Source of the DNA: UBA8110 sp964597275
GTDB lineage: Bacteria; SAR324; NAC60-12
Length of the DNA: 23,149 nucleotides
Direction: 5' to 3'
Assembly (NCBI GenBank): GCA_964597275.1
Contig: CAZQXS010000055.1
Coordinates: 1-23,149 of the forward strand
Part shown: positions 14,824 through 22,024 of the stretch, in pieces
Numbering within the stretch: the first letter of the stretch is position 1
Layout: each line of letters starts with the position of its first letter
Program-made: the position numbers and the translations under genes
Notes under the pieces: model-generated
What the model saw: only the letters and a program-made list of their open reading frames with translations
Databases searched by the model: none
Told to the model about the DNA's origin: nothing

Positions 14824-16137
14824 CTATCTCCCCAAGCTCCTCACAAACACCCCCGATTCCTGAAAATCGTAATCCCGCCGCTTTGTTTCCGGAAGCTGTT
14901 CGGGCGTTCCTGCCTGAAACCCGCACTGCTGAAAGACATGGGCGCTTCCGGTGGTGAGCGCAAACACGCAAGGCCGTCCCTGCGTTGTGGCCTGCGCCAC
15001 TCCCGCTTCCACCAGCAGACGACCGAAACCGCGATTGCGATGCGCCTCATCCACGGCGAGTCCAGCGAGTTCCACCGCTTCGGAACCATACTCCACCAAT
15101 TCGCAGCAGCCCACCACCTCGTCGTCCACGCATCCCACCAAAAACCGCTCGATGTGCTGCTGCACATACTCCGAGGAACGCTGCACCACGGCGGCTTGCT
15201 GAAACGCAGGCTGGAGAATCCGCAGGATTTCCGCGACATCGCTCAACCGGGCGGGCCGCACCCGCTGGTAATCCCGATCGGTCACCATCCAGCCCACGCC
15301 TTCGGAGGTGAGCAGTTCCTGAAGCAGCGCCCCATCCTGAGCGCCGTCCACCCACTGCGCCCGCTCCACGCCTCGCTCGCAGGCTTGGGCCATCGCCAGC
15401 ACCCGATGCTGCTGCAATGCAGGCCAATCCGGGTGAGCCGCCAACCCCCGGCGTACCTCGTTCGCAGTCAGGGCTTTCGTTTCCTGAGCCGAAGCCTCCC
15501 CTTGCCAGGGCAACCCCGTGCTTTGCAGGAGAAGGAGCTTTTGCGCCCGCATCCGCACCGCCGCTTCCAGCGCGACGCCCTCTGCCTCCAGCCACCAGAG
15601 CCGCCCCTTCTCGCCGTGTGCCAAGGTGGACAACAGCACCGGAACTCCGGTTTGCAAAATCGCCGCAATCCGCTCGGTTTCGAGTTCGCGCACCTTGCCG
15701 TTGCACGTCTCCGCGCTGGACGTTTCCAGAGCAAGCCGCTCCGCCTGCACAAACGGTCCCGTCACGGGTAGCACCGAAGCTCCGGAAGTCGCCATGCGGG
15801 TCATCAGCCGCGACTGGGCATGGGCGCAAATGCGCTCCAACTGCGGGAGCTGCTCTGGCTCCGGAAGCAGTTGCCCGGCCTCGCTGAAATTGAATGTGCC
15901 GGAGTTTTCGTGTTCGGCCTGCACCAGCGATCCGCAGTCCAGCACGATCAGCATTCGTAGCCCCGACAGGCTCAAAAGCGCAAGGTCGTCCAAAGCACGG
16001 GACTCCGGAACGTCCAGTAACGCGCCGTCCACCAACACCACCACCAGCGATTTGCGGAACCGCTCCAAGTACGGCAACGCCGTGCGCAAGTGGTGAGCGA
16101 ACTCGCTGGAAACCGAAGCAGAGGCTGGGTTGTGCAT
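14824..16137 (-). CDS. argA: Amino-acid N-acetyltransferase (N-acetylglutamate synthase), ArgA type
   Basis: The 437 residues fit the classical ArgA length and two-part build. The N-terminal part (about 10-285) is an amino-acid-kinase-like domain opening FAHHLRTALPYLERFRKSLVVVLVDG; in ArgA it lacks kinase activity and binds the feedback inhibitor arginine. The C-terminal GNAT domain (about 291-437) has VRPARLSDVAEILRIL, LAGLAVDEAHRNRGFGRLLVE (acetyl-CoA loop 368-375) and LTTGSAHVFQQCGF, all close to E. coli ArgA. It makes N-acetylglutamate, the first step of arginine synthesis. The kinase-like half is more diverged than the GNAT half, so regulation by arginine is uncertain. It lies 38 bp downstream of the DUF1330 gene on the same strand. 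The ATG lacks a good ribosome-binding site. Confidence 0.88.
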   Translation of the reverse strand: MHNPASASVSSEFAHHLRTALPYLERFRKSLVVVLVDGALLDVPESRALDDLALLSLSGLRMLIVLDCGSLVQAEHENSGTFNFSEAGQLLPEPEQLPQLERICAHAQSRLMTRMATSGASVLPVTGPFVQAERLALETSSAETCNGKVRELETERIAAILQTGVPVLLSTLAHGEKGRLWWLEAEGVALEAAVRMRAQKLLLLQSTGLPWQGEASAQETKALTANEVRRGLAAHPDWPALQQHRVLAMAQACERGVERAQWVDGAQDGALLQELLTSEGVGWMVTDRDYQRVRPARLSDVAEILRILQPAFQQAAVVQRSSEYVQQHIERFLVGCVDDEVVGCCELVEYGSEAVELAGLAVDEAHRNRGFGRLLVEAGVAQATTQGRPCVFALTTGSAHVFQQCGFQAGTPEQLPETKRRDYDFQESGVFVRSLGR

Positions 16138-16175
16138 GAGTACCGTGGAAAATCACTGATGCTTGAGCAAAGCGC

Positions 16176-16472
16176 TCACTCAACCCCTTCGACCGCCCTC
16201 AATTCGCGTACAACCGCCCCTTCGCCCAATGCTGCCAGTGCCTTCTGGTAAGGCTCTCCCTCATAGTACTCCAAGGCCGCCTCGTAGCTTGGGAACTCCA
16301 AAACGACGGTGCGCTCCTCCACCGCAGACTCCAGCGCCTTGACTCGACCGCCTCGCACCAAAGCCTTTGCTCCAGCCTTCTCGATGGCCTGCCCGGCAAG
16401 TTTGGCATACTCGGCCAATCGCTCTTGGTCCTTGATCTCCCGATACATTGCGACAATATAACCTTTGGGCAT
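16176..16472 (-). CDS. DUF1330 family protein
   Basis: This 98-residue protein starts PKGYIVAMYREIKDQERLAEYAKLAGQ and later has VVLEFPSYEAALEYYEGEPYQ. Both are characteristic of DUF1330, a small dimeric alpha/beta-barrel (ferredoxin-like) family related to the ABM/EthD-like folds. Its biochemical function is not established. AAAGGA lies 6 nt before the ATG, a good ribosome-binding site. A separate promoter with two palindromes is proposed just upstream, so it need not depend on the selA transcript. argA follows 38 bp downstream and might share this promoter, though a weak TGAGC/GCTCA hairpin (16164-16178) lies between them. Confidence 0.9.
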   Translation of the reverse strand: MPKGYIVAMYREIKDQERLAEYAKLAGQAIEKAGAKALVRGGRVKALESAVEERTVVLEFPSYEAALEYYEGEPYQKALAALGEGAVVRELRAVEGVE

Positions 16473-16508
16473 GATTTTTCCTTTGAAAGAGGTGATTTAA
16501 AGATGCGC

Positions 16509-16520
16509 GAGTTTAAACTC
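16509..16520. promoter_or_regulatory. 12-bp palindrome overlapping the expected start site of the DUF1330 gene
   Basis: GAGTTTAAACTC is a perfect 12-bp palindrome 5 nt downstream of the proposed -10 box. Its position over the transcription start fits a repressor operator. The cognate regulator is unknown and no regulator gene adjoins it. Confidence 0.4.
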
Positions 16521-16525
16521 ACACT

Positions 16526-16554
16526 ATCATAGGTCCATCCTGCGCAGGAGGCAA
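16526..16554 (-). promoter_or_regulatory. Candidate sigma-70 promoter for the DUF1330 gene
   Basis: On the - strand TTGCCT (16554-16549) and TATGAT (16531-16526) are 17 nt apart. The -10 matches consensus at five of six positions and the -35 at four. The spacer contains a perfect 10-bp palindrome, CCTGCGCAGG (16539-16548). Transcription should start near 16519, inside a second palindrome. Confidence 0.55.
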
Positions 16555-16571
16555 CTCCGTGGGAGAGCCGG

Positions 16572-16922
16572 TCAATCGAAACAGAGGTCGCCCCTGCGGC
16601 CAAAGTGGAGTCCTCGGCAGAAGGAAGGATTGAGGTCGCAAGCGCGTTTCCAGCTTTGGCAGGCTTCCGGGAGGCGCCCCAACTGATAGAGCAGGGTGCC
16701 GCGCTGGTGGTGGATTTCGGGATGCTCCGGATTGAGTTGCAGGGCACGAGTGAATGCTTTCAGGGCAGGTTCGGGCTGGTGGGTGCGGACGTAAACCTTG
16801 GCGCGTTGGAAATGGACTTGGGCTTTCCACGCGGTGCCTTGGGGTTCAGCGGCACAAAGGACGCCCAACCCTCCGGCAAGCCACAGAATCAGCGCGATTG
16901 CTCCAATCCGTGCCCGAGTCAC
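16572..16922 (-). CDS. Small exported TPR-repeat protein coupled to selA
   Basis: A GTG start overlaps the selA stop in the motif GTGA, a typical coupled junction, and gives 116 residues. A basic start (MTRAR) and hydrophobic core (IGAIALILWLAGGLGVLCAA) form a signal peptide with likely cleavage after A25. C23 is not in a good lipobox, so a periplasmic protein is favoured over a lipoprotein. The mature part holds two TPR units (about 34-64 and 68-99), with ALKAFTRALQLNPEHPEI and ACQSWKRACDLNP. It presumably binds another protein. The open frame extends upstream to 17183, but that part is antisense-like selA sequence in a shifted frame and is not used. Two further Cys (C102, C114) follow the repeats. 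The link to selenocysteine is by position only. Confidence 0.75.
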   Translation of the reverse strand: MTRARIGAIALILWLAGGLGVLCAAEPQGTAWKAQVHFQRAKVYVRTHQPEPALKAFTRALQLNPEHPEIHHQRGTLLYQLGRLPEACQSWKRACDLNPSFCRGLHFGRRGDLCFD

Positions 16923-18308
16923 GAGCTTGTCTCGTCCTGCGAGCAGAGGGCGTTGAGCGCATCGGCGAGGTCGGCGAGGTCGCCGGGCAACACGGTGCGG
17001 AAATCCAGCCAGACGCATTCGTCCTGGATGCGGGCAATCACGGGAACCGGGAATTCTCGCAGGCGCGTCTGCAACTGCTGGGCGGATCGCTCGGTGTGCC
17101 GCACCACAAGCGCCAGCGAAGGCAGGGTCAGTTCCGGGAGGGCACCGCCTCCAGCCAGCGAGTCGGCTTCCCGGAGTTCGCAAGTGAAGCCCGGCTCCTG
17201 CGCAAGTTTAAGCCGCGCCTGAGTGTATTCAGCACGAACCCGAATCACATCCACAGATTCCTCCAGCATGCGCACGGTGGGGATGTGTTCCGGTGCGTGT
17301 TCAGGATCGAGGTACGCCGAGAGCGTTTCCTCCAAAAGCGCGAGGGTGCCCTTATCGAGCCGCAGGGCACGGTAGAGCGGATGCTTGCGGAGTTTCTGCA
17401 TCAGCGCTTCCTGCCCCAAAACCAATCCCGCCTGCACCCCGCCCAACAGCTTGTCCCCGCTGAACGCGACCACGTCCACCCCAGAATCCAGCACCTGTGC
17501 GGCGGTGGGATGATCGCGGAGCGGTTCCTGCGAAAAGCGGTAAAACGAACCGCTGCCCCAATCGTAGAGGGAAAGCAGATCGTGCTGACGGGCCAGCGTA
17601 GCGAGTTCCGAAAGTTCCACTTCTTCCGTAAAGCCGCGCATTTCGTAGTTGGAGGGGTGGACCTTGAGCAGCGCGGCAGTGTTGTCCGTGATCGCCCGCT
17701 CGTAATCGCTGAGTCGCGTGCGGTTGGTGGTGCCCACCTCCACAAGCGTCACGCCTGCCTCCCGCATGATGTCGGGAATGCGGAAGGAGCCGCCGATTTC
17801 GACAAGCTCCCCGCGTGAGACAATCACCTCCTTGCCAGCCGCCAAGGCCCGTAGCATGAGGAACACCGCCGCCGCGTTGTTGTTGACCGCAATTCCCGCC
17901 TCAGCACCGGAGAGGGTGCGGAGCAGGCTCTGCACCCGTGTGCCGCGCTCGCCGCGCTCGCCGGTTTTCAGGTCGAATTCCAGCGGGGAGTAGGCGCAGA
18001 GCCGCGCTTCGGCTTTCCGGAACAATTCCGCCGCCAGCGGGGCGCGTCCCAGATTGGTGTGAACGACCACCCCGGTGGCGTTGATGACCCGCTCCGTGGC
18101 GCGAGCCGGGGTTTGGGCAAGCTCGTTCGTCAGGGCTTCCAGCACGTCCTGCTTGTTGCTCCACGGTGCCTCCTGAGCCAATGCCAGCGTCTGCCGCGCC
18201 TGACCGAGAAAGGCATCCACTCGCTCCCGCACCTCGCGTCCCGCAGGCAGGCTCCGGGACTTGAGGAAGGTGTCCACCTCGGTGATGGACGGCAAAATGC
18301 GGAAGCGC
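16919..18308 (-). CDS. selA: L-seryl-tRNA(Sec) selenium transferase (5' end lost in assembly gap)
   Basis: This PLP enzyme converts Ser-tRNA-Sec to selenocysteinyl-tRNA using selenophosphate. Counting from the Leu codon at 18295, seen motifs are RVINATGVVVHTNLGRAPL (69-87), VNNNAAAVFL (137-146), SRGELVEIGGSFRIPDI (160-176), VHPSNYEMRGF (212-222) and FSGDKLLGG (278-286), with K282 as the PLP lysine. The apparent start at 18295 is TTG and codes the Leu of R-F-R-I-L-P-S-I, which fits the usual SelA N-terminus L-R-x-L-P-S-V. So the true start lies in the run of N and a few residues are missing. selB does not follow; a small TPR gene does, overlapping the stop by four bases. The gene implies that the organism makes selenoproteins. 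Confidence 0.95.
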
Positions 18309-18408
18309 NNNNNNNNNNNNNNNNNNNNNNNNNNNNNNNNNNNNNNNNNNNNNNNNNNNNNNNNNNNNNNNNNNNNNNNNNNNNNNNNNNNNNNNNNNNN
18401 NNNNNNNN
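18309..18408. other. Assembly gap (100 N)
   Basis: Exactly 100 N separate the truncated selA 5' end from the truncated RNase E/G 3' end. A round 100 usually means a gap of unknown size, so the two genes may not be true neighbours. The right flank codes a low-complexity Ala/Pro/Lys/Glu-rich protein tail, a likely cause of the break. Confidence 0.98.
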
Positions 18409-20892
18409 GGCTTCCGCTTCGGCAGGTGCGGCCTTCGGAGCCGGAGCCTCCGACTTTGCGGGTTTCTTCGCGGCAGGTTTTTTGAGTTTCGCCGGAGCCT
18501 TTTTGGGCTTGGGTGCCTCGGAGGCTTCCGCCTCTACAGCAACTTCTGGCTTGGCGGGCTTGTGGCCTCGCCCCGAACGCTTGGGGGCTGCTGGGACTTC
18601 CTCTGCCACCGGAGTTTCCGGAGTTTCCACCTTGGCCTTGGCACGGGGCCGACGGGACGGTGATTTTTTCGGCTTGGCTTCCTCAACGGGTGCGGTGGAG
18701 GTGTCCGCTTCACTCACGACTTCTGCAGAAGCCTCCTCCGCTTGCGGAGGCATTTGGTCTTTCGCGGGCTTGCGGCGACCGCGGGACGGCTTTTTCGGGG
18801 CCGAATCCTCAGCAGCCACAGCGGACGTGTCAGCAGTTGCTTCCGATCCTGCTTGCAGAACCTCACCCGTTTCCGAGTCAAGGTGCTTGCTGACGAAAAT
18901 GGGTGCATCCACCGGAGCGCGTTGGTTGCGGCGACGCCATTCTGGAACGGCCGGAGTTGCCCAAGACGAGGCCTCCTCATCTTGCGCTTCGTGGACACTG
19001 CTGAACAGCAGGTCCGGAATCGGCTTTTTCGTCTTCGATTTGGCGGGCTTTGCTTTGGAAGCACTCTCAGGGGTTGGCTCTTCCTCGGACTTGGCCTCCT
19101 CCGTCTTGGCCTCCTCCGCCTCGCTGGTTTCCGCGACGGGTTCCGCCTCAGCGGATTTGCCCCGCCGTCCGCGTCGGGAGCGACTGCTGGGGGCTGTTTT
19201 TTCCGGGGCTGCTTCGCCTTCTGCAGCCGCCTTGGCGTTCTCGGCGGTTTCTGCGGCAGGTTCCTCTTCTGAAATCGAAGAGCCGCTGCGCTCGGCTTCC
19301 ACTTCCGGGGTTTCCTCGGAGGTTGGGGTGCTGCGCTCGGAGCCACTTTCCCGTGAGCCACTCCGACTTCGGCTGCGCCGTCGTCGTCGTCCCGTCGTGG
19401 GTTCCTCGTCGGTTTCCAGCACGGGCAGGGTGCGGCGTTCCTCCTCCTGCTCGTCATCGAGCAGCACGATCTCCATTTCCGGAAGCAACTCCAGCGTGAG
19501 CGAGAAGTCTGGCAGTACTTGGATGGAAAGCTCGTAATCCACCTCGATCTGGTTGAGCTTGCGGCGGCTCTGATTGAGCAGGTGCGTGGCGAGTTCCAGT
19601 GGAAGCCGCAACTTGACGCTGTGGAGCCGATAGTCCACGGCCAAATCCTGGATGCGGCGCACAATGCGGTTGGCGGTGGAAAGGGTGGGGTCGTTGTTGG
19701 ACAGGCTGCTGGCGATGCGCTGTCGGCTCATTTCCAGCAGTCCGAACTTGGAAATCTCTCCGAGCGACCAGCGGGCCTTGTCCTGAGCCAGCGCCTCGCC
19801 CATGCGCTCGACCACGGCCTCACGGTTCTTGCCCACATCCATGTCAATGAAGTCAATGACGATGAGGCCGCCAAGGTTGCGGAGCCGGAGTTGCCGCGCC
19901 ACCTCGTCCGCCGCTTCAAGGTTGGTGCGCAGCGCGGTGTCCTCGATGCTGCGCTCCTGCGTGGAACGCCCGGAGTTGACATCCACCGAAACCAGCGCCT
20001 CGGTGGGACTGATCACCAAACCGCCGCCGGAAGGCAGGCTGGCGCGGCTGCTGTTGAGCGCACCGATCTGCTTTTCGATGTCATGCTCGGAGAACAGCGA
20101 GCGCTCGCCAAGGTAGAGCTGGAGCCGCTTCTGCTGGGTGGGCATGTTCGCCTGAAAAAACTCCAGTGCGCGCTGAAACGCCTCGGCGTCGTCAATCACC
20201 ACCTCGGTGATGCTCTCGTCAAAGTAGTCGCGGAGCATGCGCACCACCGCATCTTCCTCGCGGTAGAGCAATCCGGGCTTGTCGTTCTTGTCAAAGGCGT
20301 CACGGATGCGCGTCCAGTTGCGGCGCAGCAGCATGAAGTCGCGCTTGAGTTCGCTGAGGCTGCGGTCCACACCTGCCGTGCGGATGATCGCGGAGGCTTC
20401 CTCGCTGACCAGTCCCTTGAGCAGGTGCTTGAGGCGGTTGCGCTGCTCCTCGTCCTCGATGCGCTTGGAAACCCCGCCCCGGTCGCTGTTGGGCATGAAG
20501 ACGAGGAAGCGCCCCGGAAGCGAGAGGTTGGTGGTGAGCGTCGCGCCCTTGTGGTCGATCTCGTCCTTGAGGACTTGCACCAGCACCTTCTGCCCGGACT
20601 TGAGCAGGTGGTTGATGGCGGGGCGGCGCAGGTCGCTCTTGTTGGGCTTGTACACCTGCTGGTTGACATCGGAAATGGCGAGGAAGCCGTTCTTCCCCTG
20701 TCCGTAGTCCACGAAGGCGGCCTGAAAGGAGGGCTGCACTTTCGTGACCACGCCCCGGTAGATGTTGCCCACGTTCTGGGCGCGTTGATCCTGCTCGATG
20801 AAGAGGTTCTCCAGCCGTCCGAAGCGGACGAGCGCGATGCGTGTTTCGTCCTCTTCGACATTGATGAGCATGCGTTGGGTGTCTGTTGACAT
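18409..20892 (-). CDS. Ribonuclease E/G family protein (C-terminus runs into assembly gap)
   Basis: The 828 residues seen start at the ATG at 20892, preceded by AGGA. An S1 domain (about 38-120, GNIYRGVVTKVQPSFQAAFVDYG), an RNase H-like part and a DNase I-like catalytic core follow. D304 in VDVNSG and D347 in IVIDFIDM match the magnesium-binding D303 and D346 of E. coli RNase E. The enzyme starts mRNA decay and processes rRNA and tRNA. The zinc-link C-P-R-C-x-G-x-G, expected about 15 residues after LEMSRQR, is absent (sequence SSLSNNDPTLSTANRI). Residues 490-828 are disordered: an Arg/Ser-rich patch (501-520), then acidic and Lys/Ala/Pro-rich stretches, like the RNA- and protein-binding tail of RNase E. 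Length favours RNase E over RNase G. The stop codon is not visible. Confidence 0.92.
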
Positions 20893-21234
20893 TGGGTTCC
20901 TGAATTGGGTTTTTGGGGCGGACGGCGAAACCAACGTGGTTTCAGGAGGGCACTCAGGCTGGGCAGGAAGGAGCAGGGCACGTCCGGGACTTCCCGTAGG
21001 TGTCAAATCCTGTCTGGACCTCCGCACTGGGAGGCGAATCCGGTGAACTGCCGGGCGCACTTCCCAAACGGGCAGCGCCATCAGCGTTTGCCGGATCTCA
21101 AATTTCCTGCGACCCCAAGGGCCGTTGTCCGCGTTCAGTTCTGTGGGGGTGATTCTCGAAATCCGAAATCGGTTTGCCAGCCGCGTGGCTTCATACGCTT
21201 CGCGGCTGAAACCCGAAATCCGAAATTGGTCCCA
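20893..21234 (-). promoter_or_regulatory. Gene-free leader region upstream of the RNase E/G gene
   Basis: These 342 bp hold no recognisable gene. On the transcript side there are several hairpins: GAAACCA/TGGTTTC with a 3-nt loop (20927-20943), CGGGA/TCCCG (20985-20996), CCTCC/GGAGG (21019-21034) and CAAACG/CGTTTG (21065-21090). A TTGACA-like -35 (21001-21006 on the - strand) has no good -10 partner. The distal end holds the repeat element at 21157-21226. Long structured leaders are known to mediate RNase E autoregulation in E. coli; the same here is inference. Confidence 0.4.
21157..21226. repeat. Direct repeats flanking a hairpin, upstream of the RNase E/G gene
   Basis: CGAAATCCGAAAT occurs twice as a perfect 13-bp direct repeat (21157-21169 and 21214-21226), 57 nt apart. 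Between them AGCCGCG (21179-21185) pairs with CGCGGCT (21201-21207) around a 15-nt loop. The element ends 8 bp before the xseB stop codon. Each direct repeat itself contains two CGAAAT units. It looks like a dispersed intergenic repeat. Confidence 0.65.
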
Positions 21235-21480
21235 CTACGATTCATCACCTAGCACAAAGGGCTTGGCCTCGTGCTCACCTTGTTCGTTTTTGAGGATCGT
21301 TTCCACACGCTGTTCCGCACGGTCCAGCAGTTGGTGACACGTCCGGCTCCAGCGCACCCCGTCCTCAAAGGTTCGGAGGGCGTCTTCCAGAGGCAACTCC
21401 CCCTGCTCCAAGCGATCCACTGCCGCTTCCAGTTTTTCCAGAGCGGTCTCAAAGTTGGGCGGTTCGTCCGTGTTTGGCAT
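21235..21480 (-). CDS. xseB: Exodeoxyribonuclease VII small subunit
   Basis: The 81 residues match XseB over the whole core: NFETALEKLEAAVDRLEQGELPLEDALRTFEDGVRWSR, a two-helix hairpin, followed by a third helix CHQLLDRAEQRVETIL. It binds the large subunit XseA in multiple copies, and together they degrade single-stranded DNA. xseA is not in the window. It lies 37 bp downstream of aroK on the same strand, and about 340 bp upstream of the RNase E/G gene. No strong ribosome-binding site is seen. Confidence 0.95.
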   Translation of the reverse strand: MPNTDEPPNFETALEKLEAAVDRLEQGELPLEDALRTFEDGVRWSRTCHQLLDRAEQRVETILKNEQGEHEAKPFVLGDES

Positions 21481-21517
21481 CTGCTTTCTGCAAAGGCGTT
21501 TTCTTGATCCTCGGTTC

Positions 21518-22018
21518 TCAGAGCTTCCGGATGATCTCGGTCACCGTCTGCGCGGGGGTGAGGCGTCCTGTGTCCACCACCACCTCTGCTTCCATGTAGA
21601 TCGGCTCGCGTTCTTCCAGCAGTCGCGTGACGCGCTGCTCCGGAGTCTCCGCCCCCTGATGCATCAGGGGGCGGTGCTTGTCCCGCGACAACCTCCCGAC
21701 GAGGTTTGCGGGGGGGACGCGCAGATAAACGCGCCGTCCCAATGCTTTCATCAGCGTCCGGTTCTGCTCCCGGACCACCATCCCGCCGCCTGTGGCGAGG
21801 ATGGTGTTCTGGACCGACTGCAAGCCCTCCAGCAGTTCGGTTTCCAAATCCCGAAAGCGGCTCTCGCCCGCATAGCGGAAAATGTCGGCGATGGTGCAGT
21901 TCTGCTTGCGCTCAATCTCGGTGTCGGCATCGAGAAAGTAGTATCCCAAGCGCCGGGCGAGCAGCCGCCCAATCGTGGACTTCCCCGCCCCCATGAATCC
22001 GGTGAGCAGGAGGTTCAT
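21518..22018 (-). CDS. aroK: Shikimate kinase
   Basis: At 166 residues this is a compact NMP-kinase-fold enzyme that phosphorylates shikimate with ATP, the fifth step of chorismate synthesis. The P-loop is GFMGAGKST (7-15). The shikimate-binding acidic motif is D30/D32 in FLDADTEIE. ESRFRDLE (52-59) gives the substrate-binding Arg R56, and ATGGGMVV (75-82) is the Walker B-like glycine motif. The lid holds RDKHRPLM with Arg residues over ATP. The start lies 6 nt after the mnmA stop, so the two are very probably co-transcribed and perhaps coupled, with only a weak Shine-Dalgarno in the overlap region. Confidence 0.96.
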   Translation of the reverse strand: MNLLLTGFMGAGKSTIGRLLARRLGYYFLDADTEIERKQNCTIADIFRYAGESRFRDLETELLEGLQSVQNTILATGGGMVVREQNRTLMKALGRRVYLRVPPANLVGRLSRDKHRPLMHQGAETPEQRVTRLLEEREPIYMEAEVVVDTGRLTPAQTVTEIIRKL

Positions 22019-22024
22019 GGCGGA

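Noticed and set aside
16164..16178. TGAGC/GCTCA hairpin as a terminator between the DUF1330 gene and argA
   Set aside because: The stem has only 5 bp, no T-run follows, and it overlaps the stop codon; support is too weak for a feature.
16923..17183. N-terminal extension of the small TPR protein to 17183
   Set aside because: This part overlaps selA in a shifted frame and has no homology. The GTG at 16922 begins a normal signal peptide and forms a GTGA overlap.
19519..20889. A 456-codon open frame on the + strand
   Set aside because: It lies antisense to the RNase E/G catalytic core, which carries conserved catalytic residues. The antisense product shows no recognisable family.
20893..21081. 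N-terminal extension of the RNase E/G protein to 21081
   Set aside because: The extra residues are Arg/Pro-rich without homology. The ATG at 20892 has a ribosome-binding site and begins like other RNase E/G proteins.
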